Assembly (NCBI GenBank): GCA_030591445.1
Contig: JAUVBB010000009.1
Location: 1-36,427 of the forward strand
Source: Deltaproteobacteria bacterium
GTDB lineage: Bacteria; Myxococcota; B64-G9
Reading direction: 5' to 3'
Length of the DNA: 36,427 nt
In this document: in pieces, positions 1-8,976 of the stretch
Layout of the letters: the number at the start of each line of letters is the position of its first letter
How positions within the stretch are numbered: position 1 is the first letter of the stretch
The notes under the pieces: generated by a model
The model's input: only the letters and a program-made list of their open reading frames with translations
Databases searched by the model: none
What the model was told of the DNA's origin: nothing
Translations under genes and position numbers: made by a program

Positions 1-636
1 CTGGGCGTCATTCATGGTTCGAGAGAGGATAAAGAATATTTCGCCGAGCTCGATCCGGTTTACGTAAAGTTTAAGAGCGGCGGCGAAGCCGAAGTGGGCA
101 AAAATTTCGTGGTTATTCGCACCATTCGCAAGATTTTCCACCCCATTACCGGCGATTTCAAAGGTTACTATACCCGGGTGTTGGGCACCCTGCAGATTGT
201 GTCCATGGATGAGAGACTTGCCACGGCCTACATCACTTCCTCCATGGTGGAAATGAAGCGCGGCGACCGGCTCATGCCCTGGATGCCGCAGCTGAGCAAG
301 AATGTTGCCCCAACTCCCAACTCCGTGGAGTTGAAGGGCTATATCATGGATTCTAAGACCATCCTGACCAGTTTCGGGGAGAGGAACATCGTCTTTATCG
401 ACCAGGGCACCGCGCACGGAGTGCAAGAAGGAAATGTATTTGATGTAATCCGGCGTGAAGACGGTCTTATTGAGCTGGGTGACAAGACCGTAGATCATTG
501 GGACAAAAACCTACCGGCTGAGATTTTTGGCCGGGTCATGGTGATCGATGCCCGGCCACAGGCCAGCACCGGTATAGTTTTGGCCAGCCTGCGCGAGTTG
601 AGAATCGGCGATCGTTTGCTCATGGCCCTGCGCTAA
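1..636 (+). CDS. C-terminal part of a probable LysM-type envelope protein (5' truncated)
   Basis: The frame is open from the first base of the window to the TAA at 634-636, so the gene starts upstream. The first internal ATG is at 94 but the reading is protein-like before it. The 211 visible residues contain two similar beta-rich segments. The second, near FIDQGTAHGVQEGNVFDVIR, reads like the C-terminal half of the LysM-domain proteins often found just upstream of dprA in deltaproteobacteria. No LysM repeat is visible because the N-terminus is missing, so the name rests on position and general resemblance. It precedes dprA by a gap of under 90 bases on the same strand. An envelope or peptidoglycan-associated role is inferred. 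It could equally be another beta-rich exported protein. Confidence 0.5.
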   Translation: MGVIHGSREDKEYFAELDPVYVKFKSGGEAEVGKNFVVIRTIRKIFHPITGDFKGYYTRVLGTLQIVSMDERLATAYITSSMVEMKRGDRLMPWMPQLSKNVAPTPNSVELKGYIMDSKTILTSFGERNIVFIDQGTAHGVQEGNVFDVIRREDGLIELGDKTVDHWDKNLPAEIFGRVMVIDARPQASTGIVLASLRELRIGDRLLMALR

Positions 637-723
637 AAGATTAAGCGAAAAATCCCTCCCATTAGTGTCTGTTCGTAAAAAACCTTGACGGGACAGGTCC
701 GGGTCGTGGTAGATGAGGCGGCC

Positions 724-1611
724 ATGGAAAAAAGTACCGCTACCTTTAAACCGGAAGACTCGGGCTTTCCTGATTGCCTGCGGTCGATTCCTTCCCCACC
801 GGCGCAGCTCTATATGCAGGGCCGCTTGCCGTCGATGCCCAGGGTAGCCGTGGTTGGTTCCCGCGACGCGGATGAATACGGCTTGCGCATGGCGGGGGAA
901 TTGGGTGCCGGTCTGGCCCAGGCCGGGGTCACGGTGGTCAACGGTGGTGCGGCCGGAGTGGATACGGCTGCCTTGACCGGATGTTTAGAGAGCGGAGGTT
1001 CCGCGGTGGTGGTGCTGGGAACTGGACTGGACCAAGTCTATCCGGCTTCCAACCGCGGTTTGTTTGCCCGTTTGCCCGAGCGGGGAGCGCTGCTGACCGA
1101 ACACGCGGAAGGGACCCATGGTTTGCGCGGTCATTTTGCCACCCGCAATCGCATTGTCAGCGGGCTTGCCCTGGGGGTAGTGGTGGTCAGAGCCGCCGAG
1201 AAAAGCGGAAGTTTGATTACGGCACGCTATGCCGGCCGGCAGGGCCGTCTGTTGATGGCTGTTCCAGGTCAAGCCGGTGAACGGCTCTCCGGGGGAGCGA
1301 ATTGGCTCTTGCGTCGCGGTGCGATATTGATTGAAAGCGCAAGTGACGTGCTCCAGGCGCTGGAGCTTACGGATCATCCCCAGAAAAGTCTCGCTTTTGC
1401 AGAGAAAACCTCGCCCGTGGACCTGGCCGCCAACGAGGACGAACGGCAAATGTTACAGGCGCTTGCGTCTGGTCCAGGGCCCATTGACATGATGGCGACC
1501 CGGTCCGGTTTGGACAGCGCCAAGACGGCATCTTTGTTGCTGCAGTTGGAAATCAAAGGACTGGTACAACAGCAGCCGGGAATGGTGTACAGTCTGGCTA
1601 AGACGACATGA
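724..1611 (+). CDS. dprA: DNA-processing protein DprA (Smf)
   Basis: DprA binds incoming single-stranded DNA in the cytoplasm and loads RecA during natural transformation. The protein (about 295 residues from this start) has the Rossmann-like DprA core: VAVVGSRDADEYG, then NGGAAGVDTAA, VVVLGTGLDQVYP, HFATRNRIVSGLA and KSGSLITARYA. A C-terminal winged-helix-like segment follows (NEDERQMLQALASGPGPIDM onward, about the last 65 residues). The N-terminal SAM domain of longer homologs is absent or vestigial. An in-frame TTG at 685 would add 13 residues, but it has no ribosome binding site, whereas GATGAGG lies just before the ATG at 724. It sits between the LysM-type gene and topA, a known arrangement. 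Presence of dprA alone does not prove competence, because it is widely conserved. Confidence 0.9.
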   Translation: MEKSTATFKPEDSGFPDCLRSIPSPPAQLYMQGRLPSMPRVAVVGSRDADEYGLRMAGELGAGLAQAGVTVVNGGAAGVDTAALTGCLESGGSAVVVLGTGLDQVYPASNRGLFARLPERGALLTEHAEGTHGLRGHFATRNRIVSGLALGVVVVRAAEKSGSLITARYAGRQGRLLMAVPGQAGERLSGGANWLLRRGAILIESASDVLQALELTDHPQKSLAFAEKTSPVDLAANEDERQMLQALASGPGPIDMMATRSGLDSAKTASLLLQLEIKGLVQQQPGMVYSLAKTT

Positions 1612-1643
1612 ACCCGGCTTGTTGAAGGAAGGAGCCCAAGCAT

Positions 1644-3968
1644 ATGGCGAAGCGACTACTAGTAGTGGAATCCCCCACCAAGGCCAAGACCATCAAACGG
1701 TACGTCGGCAAGGATTACTGTGTGAAAGCCTCTGTGGGCCACGTCATGGACTTGCCCAAAAGCAAGATGGGTGTGGATGTAGAAAACGATTTTAACATGG
1801 AATTGGTGGTGATTCGGGGCAAGAAAAAGGTCCTGAAAGAGCTCAGCGCCGAGGCCAAAAAGGCCGATGAAGTCTTGCTGGCTCCCGACCCTGACCGGGA
1901 AGGAGAGGCCATTGCCTGGCACATCGCCGAAGAATTGGGCAAGGTCAACGATAAGGTGTACCGGGTTATTTTTAACGAAATCACCAAGAAAGCGGTCAAA
2001 GAGGCCTTGGAGCATCCGCGGGAGCTGAACCAGAATCTTTATCGGGCTCAGCAAGCAAGGCGGGTGCTGGATCGGCTGGTGGGTTACGAAATCAGTCCCT
2101 TGCTTTGGGATAAGGTCCGGCGCGGTTTGTCGGCCGGCCGGGTTCAGTCGGTTGCCTTGCGTCTGGTCGTCGATCGCGAACGAGAAATCGATGCCTTTAT
2201 AAAGCAGGAGTACTGGAGCATCGAAGAGATGGTTCGGCCCGCCCAAAGCGACATTCCTGCTTTCAAGGCTACCCTCAGTAAAATAGACAAGAAGAAGGCC
2301 GTTATCGAGAACGGGGAACAAGCAGAGCTCATACGCAAAGAACTGGTTGAGGCCAAGCAGAAAGTGGCCAAGGTGGAGAAAAAGCCGCGTTCCCGGCGTC
2401 CGAATCCTCCTTTCACTACCAGCACTTTGCAGCAAGCGGCGGCGAACCGCCTCTATTTTACCGCCAAAAAGACCATGCGCGTGGCCCAGCAGCTCTATGA
2501 GGGCATTGAGATCGAAGGCGAAGGGTCCGTGGGTTTGATTACCTATATGCGTACCGATTCGACGCGTCTTTCGCCCGATGCGGTCGAGGCTGCCCGCGAG
2601 TACATTGGCACTGAATTTAGCAAAGAGTATTTACCGAAAGAAGCGGTGATCTACAAAACCAAGAAAAGATCACAGGATGCCCATGAGGCCATTCGTCCCT
2701 CCACGGTTGCATTTACGCCCGAGCAGCTCAAGGCCAGCCTGACGCCCGAGCAGTTCAAACTTTATAATCTGATTTGGCGACAGTTTGTCGCTTGTCAGAT
2801 GGCGCCGGCCCGCTATGACCAGACCGCCATTGTCATCGAGGCCGGGCCTCGCTATTTGCTACGGGCCAGCGGTTCCATCTGTGTCTTTCAGGGTTTCTTG
2901 GCCGTGGTCAACAACGGTGACAGCGAAGACGAGGGCCTGACCTTTCCGCCCATGGAAAAGGACGACGAGTTGGATACCGAGAAGGTCGATGCCTTGCAGC
3001 ACTTCACCCAGCCGCCGCCGCGTTTTTCGGAAGCGACCCTGGTCAAGGAGATGGAAGAGCGCGGCATCGGCCGCCCGTCAACCTACGCCAGCATTTTGGA
3101 CACCATCCAGTCCAAGCGCTATGTGGAGAAAATCCTGACCCGTCTGCACCCAACCGATTTGGGCAAGCTGGTCACCGAACTGTTGGTCGATAATTTTCCC
3201 GACGTTCTGAATGTGGATTTCACCGCCATGATGGAAAAGCAGCTCGACGAGGTCGAGGAGGGCAACGTCGATTGGGTCCAGATCATGAAAGATTTCTACG
3301 GACCCTTCTCCGAGACCATGGAGCGCGCCCGCAACGAGATGCGCGATGTCAAACGGGAGGAAGTCCCGACCGATCACAAGTGCGAGTTGTGTAACGAGAC
3401 CATGGTGATCAAGTTCGGTCGCAACGGCTATTTTCTGGCCTGCTCCGGTTATCCCAAGTGCAAGAACACCAAGGAAATCAAGAGCCGGGATGGCAACAAG
3501 GTCGAGATTGCGCCGTTGGAGGACACCGGCGAAGAGTGTGAAAAATGCGGCAAACCGATGGTGATTCGTCGTGGTCGCTATGGCCGTTTTCTGGCTTGTA
3601 GCGGGTACCCCGAATGCAAAAATGCCCGCTCGGTTTCGACTGGCATCAAGTGTCCGGAATGCAAAGAAGGAGATTTGGTAGAACGTAACTCTCGCCGGGG
3701 CCGGATGTTCTACGGTTGTAACCGCTATCCCGACTGTACCTTCTCGGTCTGGAATCAGCCCATGGACGAGACCTGTCCGACTTGTGGCTTTACGGTACTG
3801 GTGCACAAAGAGACCAAGCGCGACGGCGAGATTTTGGCCTGTCCGGTCAAGGAATGCGAGTTCAAGCGCCCCTACGACGCGGGCGAGGAAAAGGCGAAAG
3901 AAGAAAGAGCGGAAGAGGAAAAAGCAAAAGAAGAAGAGGTGGTAGCAGAAAAACAGGAATCGGCATAG
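1644..3968 (+). CDS. topA: DNA topoisomerase I (type IA)
   Basis: This enzyme relaxes negative supercoils by cutting one DNA strand. The TOPRIM domain is at the N-terminus, with Glu9 (LLVVESPTKAKT) and the DxDxE motif at Asp82, Asp84 and Glu86 (APDPDREGEAIAW). The catalytic tyrosine is Tyr301 in GLITYMRTDSTRLS, the same context as E. coli Tyr319. After about residue 575 come four C-terminal zinc ribbons. The first three have CxxC pairs (CELC, CEKC, CPEC) each closed by a second cysteine pair, and the fourth is CPTC...CPVKEC. A charged Lys/Glu-rich tail ends the protein. Length (774 residues) is normal for the family. GAAGGAAGGAG at 1624-1634 is a strong ribosome binding site for the ATG. The gene lies 32 bases after dprA and just before trmFO. 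Confidence 0.97.
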   Translation: MAKRLLVVESPTKAKTIKRYVGKDYCVKASVGHVMDLPKSKMGVDVENDFNMELVVIRGKKKVLKELSAEAKKADEVLLAPDPDREGEAIAWHIAEELGKVNDKVYRVIFNEITKKAVKEALEHPRELNQNLYRAQQARRVLDRLVGYEISPLLWDKVRRGLSAGRVQSVALRLVVDREREIDAFIKQEYWSIEEMVRPAQSDIPAFKATLSKIDKKKAVIENGEQAELIRKELVEAKQKVAKVEKKPRSRRPNPPFTTSTLQQAAANRLYFTAKKTMRVAQQLYEGIEIEGEGSVGLITYMRTDSTRLSPDAVEAAREYIGTEFSKEYLPKEAVIYKTKKRSQDAHEAIRPSTVAFTPEQLKASLTPEQFKLYNLIWRQFVACQMAPARYDQTAIVIEAGPRYLLRASGSICVFQGFLAVVNNGDSEDEGLTFPPMEKDDELDTEKVDALQHFTQPPPRFSEATLVKEMEERGIGRPSTYASILDTIQSKRYVEKILTRLHPTDLGKLVTELLVDNFPDVLNVDFTAMMEKQLDEVEEGNVDWVQIMKDFYGPFSETMERARNEMRDVKREEVPTDHKCELCNETMVIKFGRNGYFLACSGYPKCKNTKEIKSRDGNKVEIAPLEDTGEECEKCGKPMVIRRGRYGRFLACSGYPECKNARSVSTGIKCPECKEGDLVERNSRRGRMFYGCNRYPDCTFSVWNQPMDETCPTCGFTVLVHKETKRDGEILACPVKECEFKRPYDAGEEKAKEERAEEEKAKEEEVVAEKQESA

Positions 3969-3994
3969 TTGTTCCATCGGCGGCAACATCAGTC

Positions 3995-5317
3995 ATGAAA
4001 AACAGCGCGATGATTACGATTGCAGGCGCAGGTCTGGCGGGTTGTGAGGCGGCCGTATCTTTGGCCCGGGCCGGCATCGAAGTCGAATTGTTGGAGATGA
4101 AGCCGGTCTCCTATTCTCCCGCCCACCAATTGCCCGGGCCCGCCGAGTTGGTGTGCTCAAACTCTCTCAAATCTGATTCCATCGAGACGGCCCATGGTCT
4201 GCTCAAGGATGAAATGCGCCATCTGGGCTCGGTGATGCTGGAAGCGGCGACCGAGGCACAAGTGCCGGCCGGCAGCGCGCTGGCAGTTGACCGGGCCAAA
4301 TTTTCCCAGGCGGTGAGTCAAATTCTGGCTCGTTTTCCCAATATCCATTATCGGGAAGGTGTGGAAGTGAGCGCGCTTCCCGCCGGTGAGGTTATTGTGG
4401 CCACCGGGCCCCTGACCAGTGAGGGCTTGGTGGCAGAACTCCAGTCCCGTCTGGGTGGGGGCGCTGATTTATATTTCTACGATGCCTTGGCACCCATTGT
4501 GGACACGGAATCCATCGATCACGACCAGGTGTTTGCCGGTTCGCGCTGGGGAAAAGGCGGCGGCGACGGCGATTATCTCAACTGTCCGCTAAGCGAGCAA
4601 GAGTACCGAGATTTCGTGGCGGCCTTGAAAAATGCGCCTACCACCGCCCTGCATGATTTTGAGAACGTACGCTATTTCGAAGGCTGTCTGCCCATCGAAG
4701 TTCTGGCCGCCCGCGGCGATGAAACCTTGGCTTTTGGGCCCATGCGTCCGGTGGGGCTGACCGAGGAAAAAGATCGCCCCTATGCCGTGGTCCAGTTGCG
4801 GTGTGAAAACAAGGCCAAGACCGCCTACAACCTGGTCGGTTTCCAAACCAAACTTACCCAGGCCGGTCAGCGGGAAGTGATTCGAATGATCCCCGGGTTG
4901 GCCCAAGTGCAATTTCTACGCTATGGCGCCATCCACCGAAACCTTTACGTAAACGGCCCCCAGGTCTTGACCGATTCCTTCCAGCTGCGCGGTGAACCCC
5001 GGGTTCGGCTCAGCGGCCAGATCGTTGGCGTGGAGGGCTATATGGAAAGCGCGGCCATGGGCATTTTGGTCGGCTGGTTTGTCAGCCGCTTGCGGGCGGA
5101 CTTGCCTGTGCCGCCACCACCGCCGGACACGGCCTTGGGCGCGCTGTATGCCCACGTGCGTGGACAGCCGCCCCAAGATCCCTACGAACCCATGAATATT
5201 CACTTTGGCTTGCTGCCGCCCATTCGGCAAAGAGGTCGGCGGGCCCGGAGACAAGCAGCCGTGCAGAAGGCGCAGCAATCTTTGCAAACCTGGCTCAAGA
5301 CCTGGAAATCGGCATGA
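3995..5317 (+). CDS. trmFO: tRNA (uracil-54-C5) methyltransferase TrmFO, folate- and FAD-dependent
   Basis: TrmFO makes ribothymidine at position 54 of the T-loop using methylenetetrahydrofolate and FAD. The N-terminus has the FAD-binding glycine motif GAGLAGCEAA. The two functional cysteines of the family are in their usual contexts: Cys54 in AELVCSNSLKS and Cys231 in YFEGCLPIEVLA. The match to B. subtilis Cys53 supports the ATG at 3995. An ATG at 4010, five codons later, is also possible. The open frame runs further upstream inside topA, but that part is a shadow of the Lys/Glu-rich topA tail. The length of 440 residues is typical. The gene is 26 bases after topA, an order also known in Firmicutes. 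Its stop overlaps the next start as ATGA. Confidence 0.95.
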   Translation: MKNSAMITIAGAGLAGCEAAVSLARAGIEVELLEMKPVSYSPAHQLPGPAELVCSNSLKSDSIETAHGLLKDEMRHLGSVMLEAATEAQVPAGSALAVDRAKFSQAVSQILARFPNIHYREGVEVSALPAGEVIVATGPLTSEGLVAELQSRLGGGADLYFYDALAPIVDTESIDHDQVFAGSRWGKGGGDGDYLNCPLSEQEYRDFVAALKNAPTTALHDFENVRYFEGCLPIEVLAARGDETLAFGPMRPVGLTEEKDRPYAVVQLRCENKAKTAYNLVGFQTKLTQAGQREVIRMIPGLAQVQFLRYGAIHRNLYVNGPQVLTDSFQLRGEPRVRLSGQIVGVEGYMESAAMGILVGWFVSRLRADLPVPPPPPDTALGALYAHVRGQPPQDPYEPMNIHFGLLPPIRQRGRRARRQAAVQKAQQSLQTWLKTWKSA

Positions 5318-6501
5318 AGCCCCCCAAACTACCGACAGTGCGCATCAAGCAGCGTGGGGCCCGGCGTTTGCGGGCGGGCCACCCATGGGTGTATCGCTCT
5401 GATGTGCAAGACGATGGGGGCGCGAAATCCGGCGATGTGGTTCGGGTGGCGACGCGCCATGGCAGCGGCGGGCGCAACGATTTGGGGCTCGCTTTCTATA
5501 GCCGCGAATCGCAGATACAGCTGCGCCAAATCAGCCAGCATACCAGTATGCCCGATCGGGAATTCTGGCGGCAGCGCCTGCAGTGCTCGATTGCGCGCCG
5601 GAGTGATTTGGCCGACGCTGACGGTGCGGTGCGGCTGGTTTTTTCCGAGGCCGACAAACTACCAGGTTTGATCGTGGATCGCTACGCCGATGTCCTGGTG
5701 ATCCAGACCCAATGCGCTGGCAGCGACGCCCTGAAGAAGCTGTGGGTCGAGCTACTTTGCGAACTGCTTTCGCCGCGGGCCGTATTCGAGAGAAACGATA
5801 CTCCCTCCCGGCGGCTAGAGGGGCTGGCCTTTGAAAGCGGCTTGCTCTCCGGAAAACTGGATGGCCCGGTAGAGGTGCGCATTGGGGGGCTCTCTCATCT
5901 GGTCCATCCCCTCGAAGGTCAGAAGACCGGTACTTATCTCGATCAGCAGGAAAATCAAGTCTGTGCCGCTGGATATAGCCGTGGCCGCTGTCTGGATGTC
6001 TTCTCCTACCAGGGCGGGTTCGGCCTGCAGTTGGCGCAGGGCGGGGCCGAGGAAGTGACCTTGGTAGACCAGTCAGAGCGGGCTTTGGCAGCGGCGCAAC
6101 AGACCGCTGAGCGCAACCAGTTACAACTTTCCGTGCAGGCGGCCAACGCCTTCGATTTTCTGCGCCAGCAACACAAGGCTTCCCAAGAATATGATGTTGT
6201 GGTATTGGATCCTCCAGCATTTGCCAAAAACAAAGCGTCTGTCGAAGGGGCCTTGCGCGGGTACAAAGAGGTGAACCTCCGAGCCTTGCGCCTGTTGGCC
6301 GATGAGGGAATCTTGGTTACTTCGAGTTGTTCCTATCACCTTTCTGTAGACCTTTTCGAAGAGGTGCTGCAGGATGCCGCCCAGGACGCCGGCCGCGTGG
6401 TGCAGGTTATCGAGCGGCGGGGCCAATCACGCGATCATCCAGAACGGCTGAGCTTTCCCGAATCCCGTTACCTAAAATGCTTCGTGTTGAGGGTGCTATG
6501 A
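5314..6501 (+). CDS. Class I SAM-dependent rRNA methyltransferase, RlmI-like
   Basis: A predicted 23S rRNA cytosine-C5 methyltransferase of the RlmI family. The N-terminal PUA-type RNA-binding domain starts with RIKQRGARRLRAGHPWVY. The SAM-binding motif is LDVFSYQGGFGLQLAQGG, followed by the acidic motif TLVDQS, then DVVVLDPPAFAKNK. The probable catalytic cysteine lies in TSSCSYHLS near the C-terminus. The 395-residue length matches RlmI (about 396). The ATG overlaps the trmFO stop by four bases and the TGA overlaps the next gene's ATG, so all three are probably translationally coupled. Neighbouring trmFO suggests an RNA-modification cluster. The exact target base is taken from the family and is not shown by the sequence. 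Confidence 0.88.
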   Translation: MKPPKLPTVRIKQRGARRLRAGHPWVYRSDVQDDGGAKSGDVVRVATRHGSGGRNDLGLAFYSRESQIQLRQISQHTSMPDREFWRQRLQCSIARRSDLADADGAVRLVFSEADKLPGLIVDRYADVLVIQTQCAGSDALKKLWVELLCELLSPRAVFERNDTPSRRLEGLAFESGLLSGKLDGPVEVRIGGLSHLVHPLEGQKTGTYLDQQENQVCAAGYSRGRCLDVFSYQGGFGLQLAQGGAEEVTLVDQSERALAAAQQTAERNQLQLSVQAANAFDFLRQQHKASQEYDVVVLDPPAFAKNKASVEGALRGYKEVNLRALRLLADEGILVTSSCSYHLSVDLFEEVLQDAAQDAGRVVQVIERRGQSRDHPERLSFPESRYLKCFVLRVL

Positions 6502-7250
6502 GCGCGCCAATTCTACCGTCAGAGAAATTATTCAAAGCCGGAGTGACCCACGGTTTTACCACCCGTGCGCTGGGCGATGTCTTGGGTAGTCTGGAACCCT
6601 GGGAAAGACAGGCCGGCTTGCCGAGAGGCTCGGTGATATGGCTCAACCAGATTCATGGCACCGATGCCCTGGTGGTGAAACAACCGGCCGATATTTGCGC
6701 GCGTGAAAAAGACATGCGCTACGATGCCGCGGTCACCGATCGCAAAGACGTGGTCTTGACCGTGCGTACCGCCGATTGCGTACCGCTTTTGCTGTTTTGC
6801 CCGGACAGTGGTGCCGTCGGGGTAGTGCACGCCGGTTGGCGGGGCACCTTGGCCGGCGTGGTCACCAGCGCCTTGTCGGCAATGCAAGAGAATTATGGCA
6901 GTCAGCCCGAGCGCATCTTGGTCGCCATCGGCCCGTGCAGTCACGCCTGTTGTTACGAAGTGGGCGAGGAAGTACATCGACCTTTTCGGGAGCGCTTTGG
7001 CTCCGAGGCGGTCCAGATTCTGGGTTCGGCGCGACACGTCAATTTGGTGGTAGCCAACAAAACTTGGCTCATTGAGTGCGGCGTAAGAGTGGAAAACATC
7101 GACGTGGTGGATTTGTGTACCTGCTGCCGGAAAGAGCTCTTCTTCTCCTATCGGCGCGACGGGGCCATGACCGGGCGGCAAATGGCCTATATCGTGGCCG
7201 GGGCCAAGACGGACATGGAGGAACTCACCCTTGACGGCGACGAGGAATAA
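6498..7250 (+). CDS. pgeF: YfiH/PgeF family protein (laccase-domain, peptidoglycan editing / purine nucleoside phosphorylase family)
   Basis: The YfiH/LACC1 family has been described as a peptidoglycan editing factor and as a zinc-dependent purine nucleoside phosphorylase or adenosine deaminase. The metal-site residues are present: His53 in NQIHG, Cys94 in RTADC and His111 in HAGWRGTL. Other family signatures are IGPCSHACCYEVG and DLCTCCRKELFFSYRRDG near the C-terminus. With the ATG at 6498, which overlaps the preceding TGA as ATGA, the protein has 250 residues, normal for the family. An in-frame ATG at 6477 inside the upstream gene would add seven residues and is less likely. The protein has no signal peptide and should be cytoplasmic. 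The gene symbol is by family. Confidence 0.88.
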   Translation: MSAPILPSEKLFKAGVTHGFTTRALGDVLGSLEPWERQAGLPRGSVIWLNQIHGTDALVVKQPADICAREKDMRYDAAVTDRKDVVLTVRTADCVPLLLFCPDSGAVGVVHAGWRGTLAGVVTSALSAMQENYGSQPERILVAIGPCSHACCYEVGEEVHRPFRERFGSEAVQILGSARHVNLVVANKTWLIECGVRVENIDVVDLCTCCRKELFFSYRRDGAMTGRQMAYIVAGAKTDMEELTLDGDEE

Positions 7251-7254
7251 TAAC

Positions 7255-8970
7255 ATGCGGCTAAACATGGCATTGTCCTTGCTAATACTGTTGGCGGGTA
7301 TGAATAACGCTTGTTCCGAGCGCAAGCAGGAACAGAGCGAGACGCCTACCGCCAAAGAGAACGGACCCGCGGAGACCCCACCGCCCGCTCCGGCCCAGAT
7401 GCGCCTAGACGAGACCGAGCCCAACGATAAAACCGATCAGGCCACCGAGATTGGCCAGGGCTGCATAGTGTCGGCCAAACTGGAAGCGGCCCCCGGCGCC
7501 AAAAAACGGGCCTTGGACTGGTACCGGTTTTCTCCCGCCAACAAGGCCGTGATTTCGGTGCAGGTCTCGGCCGTGGCCGGGGAAGACATCGACTTGACTT
7601 TCTTAGACGCCGGCAAGAATGAGCTCTTTCGCGTGGACGCCGCTCCCGCCGGCGAGGCCGAAGGTTTTCCCAACCTGAGCATTGGCTCCTCGGCTTACCT
7701 GCGCGTGCGCGGTAGTGCCGGTGGCGCCGGTGGCGACTATCTTTTAACCGTGACCATGGCCGAACCGCAAAGCGGGCACGAGGTCGAATTCAATGGTCGC
7801 TATTCCACCGCCACCGCTCTCGCGGCCGGGCAGCGGGTAGAAGGGTTTTTGGGCATGCCTCGTGATGAGGACTGGTATTTGTTGCCGACCACGGACATGA
7901 CCAAGACCACGGTGATGCGCATTGATTTGACTGCCGTCGAAGGCGTGCGCCCCACGCTGGAGGTTCGCGATTTAGAAAGACGTTTGCTTTTAGAAACCAG
8001 CGCCGAGGCCTTGGGCCAGGGCCTGGTGGTTCGCAACTTGGGTTTGGCCGAAGGCACCGAATCGATCTTCCTGGTAGTCAAGTCTGCCTGGGTCGCCGGT
8101 CCCAAACCCAAGAAGCTCATCAAGACCGCAAACTCCAAGCAGCGCTATTCCTTGAGCACCAGCTTTGAGGAGGGTGGCGATGATTTGGAACGAGAGCCCA
8201 ACGACAAGGCCGAGCAGGCCTTTGCGGTAATCGACGGGCAAAAAGTCCGTGGCTATCTGTCCGCGGCCCATGATGTTGACTGGTATAAAATTGAAGTCGA
8301 ACGGCCCAGCCTGCTATCGGTCGAGTTATCGGCCTTGGACCGGGTGGACCTGCGCTTGTATGTGGTCGATCCCGAAAAGAAAGACGCCAAGCGGAACTTT
8401 GAAATTCTGCGCATCGACGACGGCGGCGTCAACGAGGCCGAAGTGCTTACCAACTGTGCCCTGAAGCCGGGAACAAACTACCTACGAGTAGAAGGCTCAT
8501 GGAAAAAGGTCGATGGCCAGTGGGTCCGCGATTTCGTCAATCTCGACGAAACCTATCAGCTGAGTTTGGGTCTGCGCACCGATGACGGCCGGGAAGAACG
8601 CGAGCCCAATCGCAAACCGGAATGGGCCACGCCCATCCAGGTTGGCGACACCCTGCGTGGCACCTTGCATCCCAAGGGCGATTTAGATACCTATCTGCTC
8701 GATCTGTCCGCCCAGGATGGTCCGCGCGATACCGTGATTGAGTGCACCGGCATTGCCAAACTCGACATTGCCTTGGCTCTGCTGGGCCCAGAGAAAGACG
8801 AAGACGGCCGCCACAAAGTAGAAGTCAAATCCAACCAGGGCCGCGGCGATGCTCGGGAGCAAGTCGAAAAAGAGCTCATGCCCGGCCAGTATTACATCAC
8901 CGTGCATGGCTCGCCCCGTACCGAAAGCAATACCCAAGACCAATACCTGCTCACCGTGACCCAGCCCTGA
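7255..8970 (+). CDS. Exported PPC-repeat protein, possible lipoprotein
   Basis: An exported protein of about 571 residues built of beta-sandwich modules of the bacterial pre-peptidase C-terminal (PPC) type. The hydrophobic N-terminus MALSLLILLAGMNNACSE looks like a signal peptide. The Cys context (NNAC) is a poor lipobox, so lipidation is uncertain. A Pro/Glu-rich linker follows, then about four repeats. Three start with an EPN motif (ETEPNDKTDQATEI, EREPNDKAEQAF, EREPNRKPEWATPI) and most contain a DWY element (LDWYRF, EDWYLL, VDWYKI). No catalytic domain is attached, which is unusual because PPC domains normally sit beside peptidases. A TTG at 7231 could extend the frame inside pgeF, but the ATG at 7255 gives a proper signal peptide. 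Function is unknown; binding or structural roles are plausible. Confidence 0.75.
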   Translation: MRLNMALSLLILLAGMNNACSERKQEQSETPTAKENGPAETPPPAPAQMRLDETEPNDKTDQATEIGQGCIVSAKLEAAPGAKKRALDWYRFSPANKAVISVQVSAVAGEDIDLTFLDAGKNELFRVDAAPAGEAEGFPNLSIGSSAYLRVRGSAGGAGGDYLLTVTMAEPQSGHEVEFNGRYSTATALAAGQRVEGFLGMPRDEDWYLLPTTDMTKTTVMRIDLTAVEGVRPTLEVRDLERRLLLETSAEALGQGLVVRNLGLAEGTESIFLVVKSAWVAGPKPKKLIKTANSKQRYSLSTSFEEGGDDLEREPNDKAEQAFAVIDGQKVRGYLSAAHDVDWYKIEVERPSLLSVELSALDRVDLRLYVVDPEKKDAKRNFEILRIDDGGVNEAEVLTNCALKPGTNYLRVEGSWKKVDGQWVRDFVNLDETYQLSLGLRTDDGREEREPNRKPEWATPIQVGDTLRGTLHPKGDLDTYLLDLSAQDGPRDTVIECTGIAKLDIALALLGPEKDEDGRHKVEVKSNQGRGDAREQVEKELMPGQYYITVHGSPRTESNTQDQYLLTVTQP

Positions 8971-8976
8971 TCGCCG

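Noticed and set aside
1659-2435. 258-residue minus-strand frame inside topA
   Set aside because: Antisense shadow of the conserved topoisomerase core.
3782-3994. N-terminal extension of trmFO into topA
   Set aside because: The extension is an out-of-frame reading of the fourth zinc ribbon and charged tail of topA; the FAD motif and Cys54 position fit the ATG at 3995.
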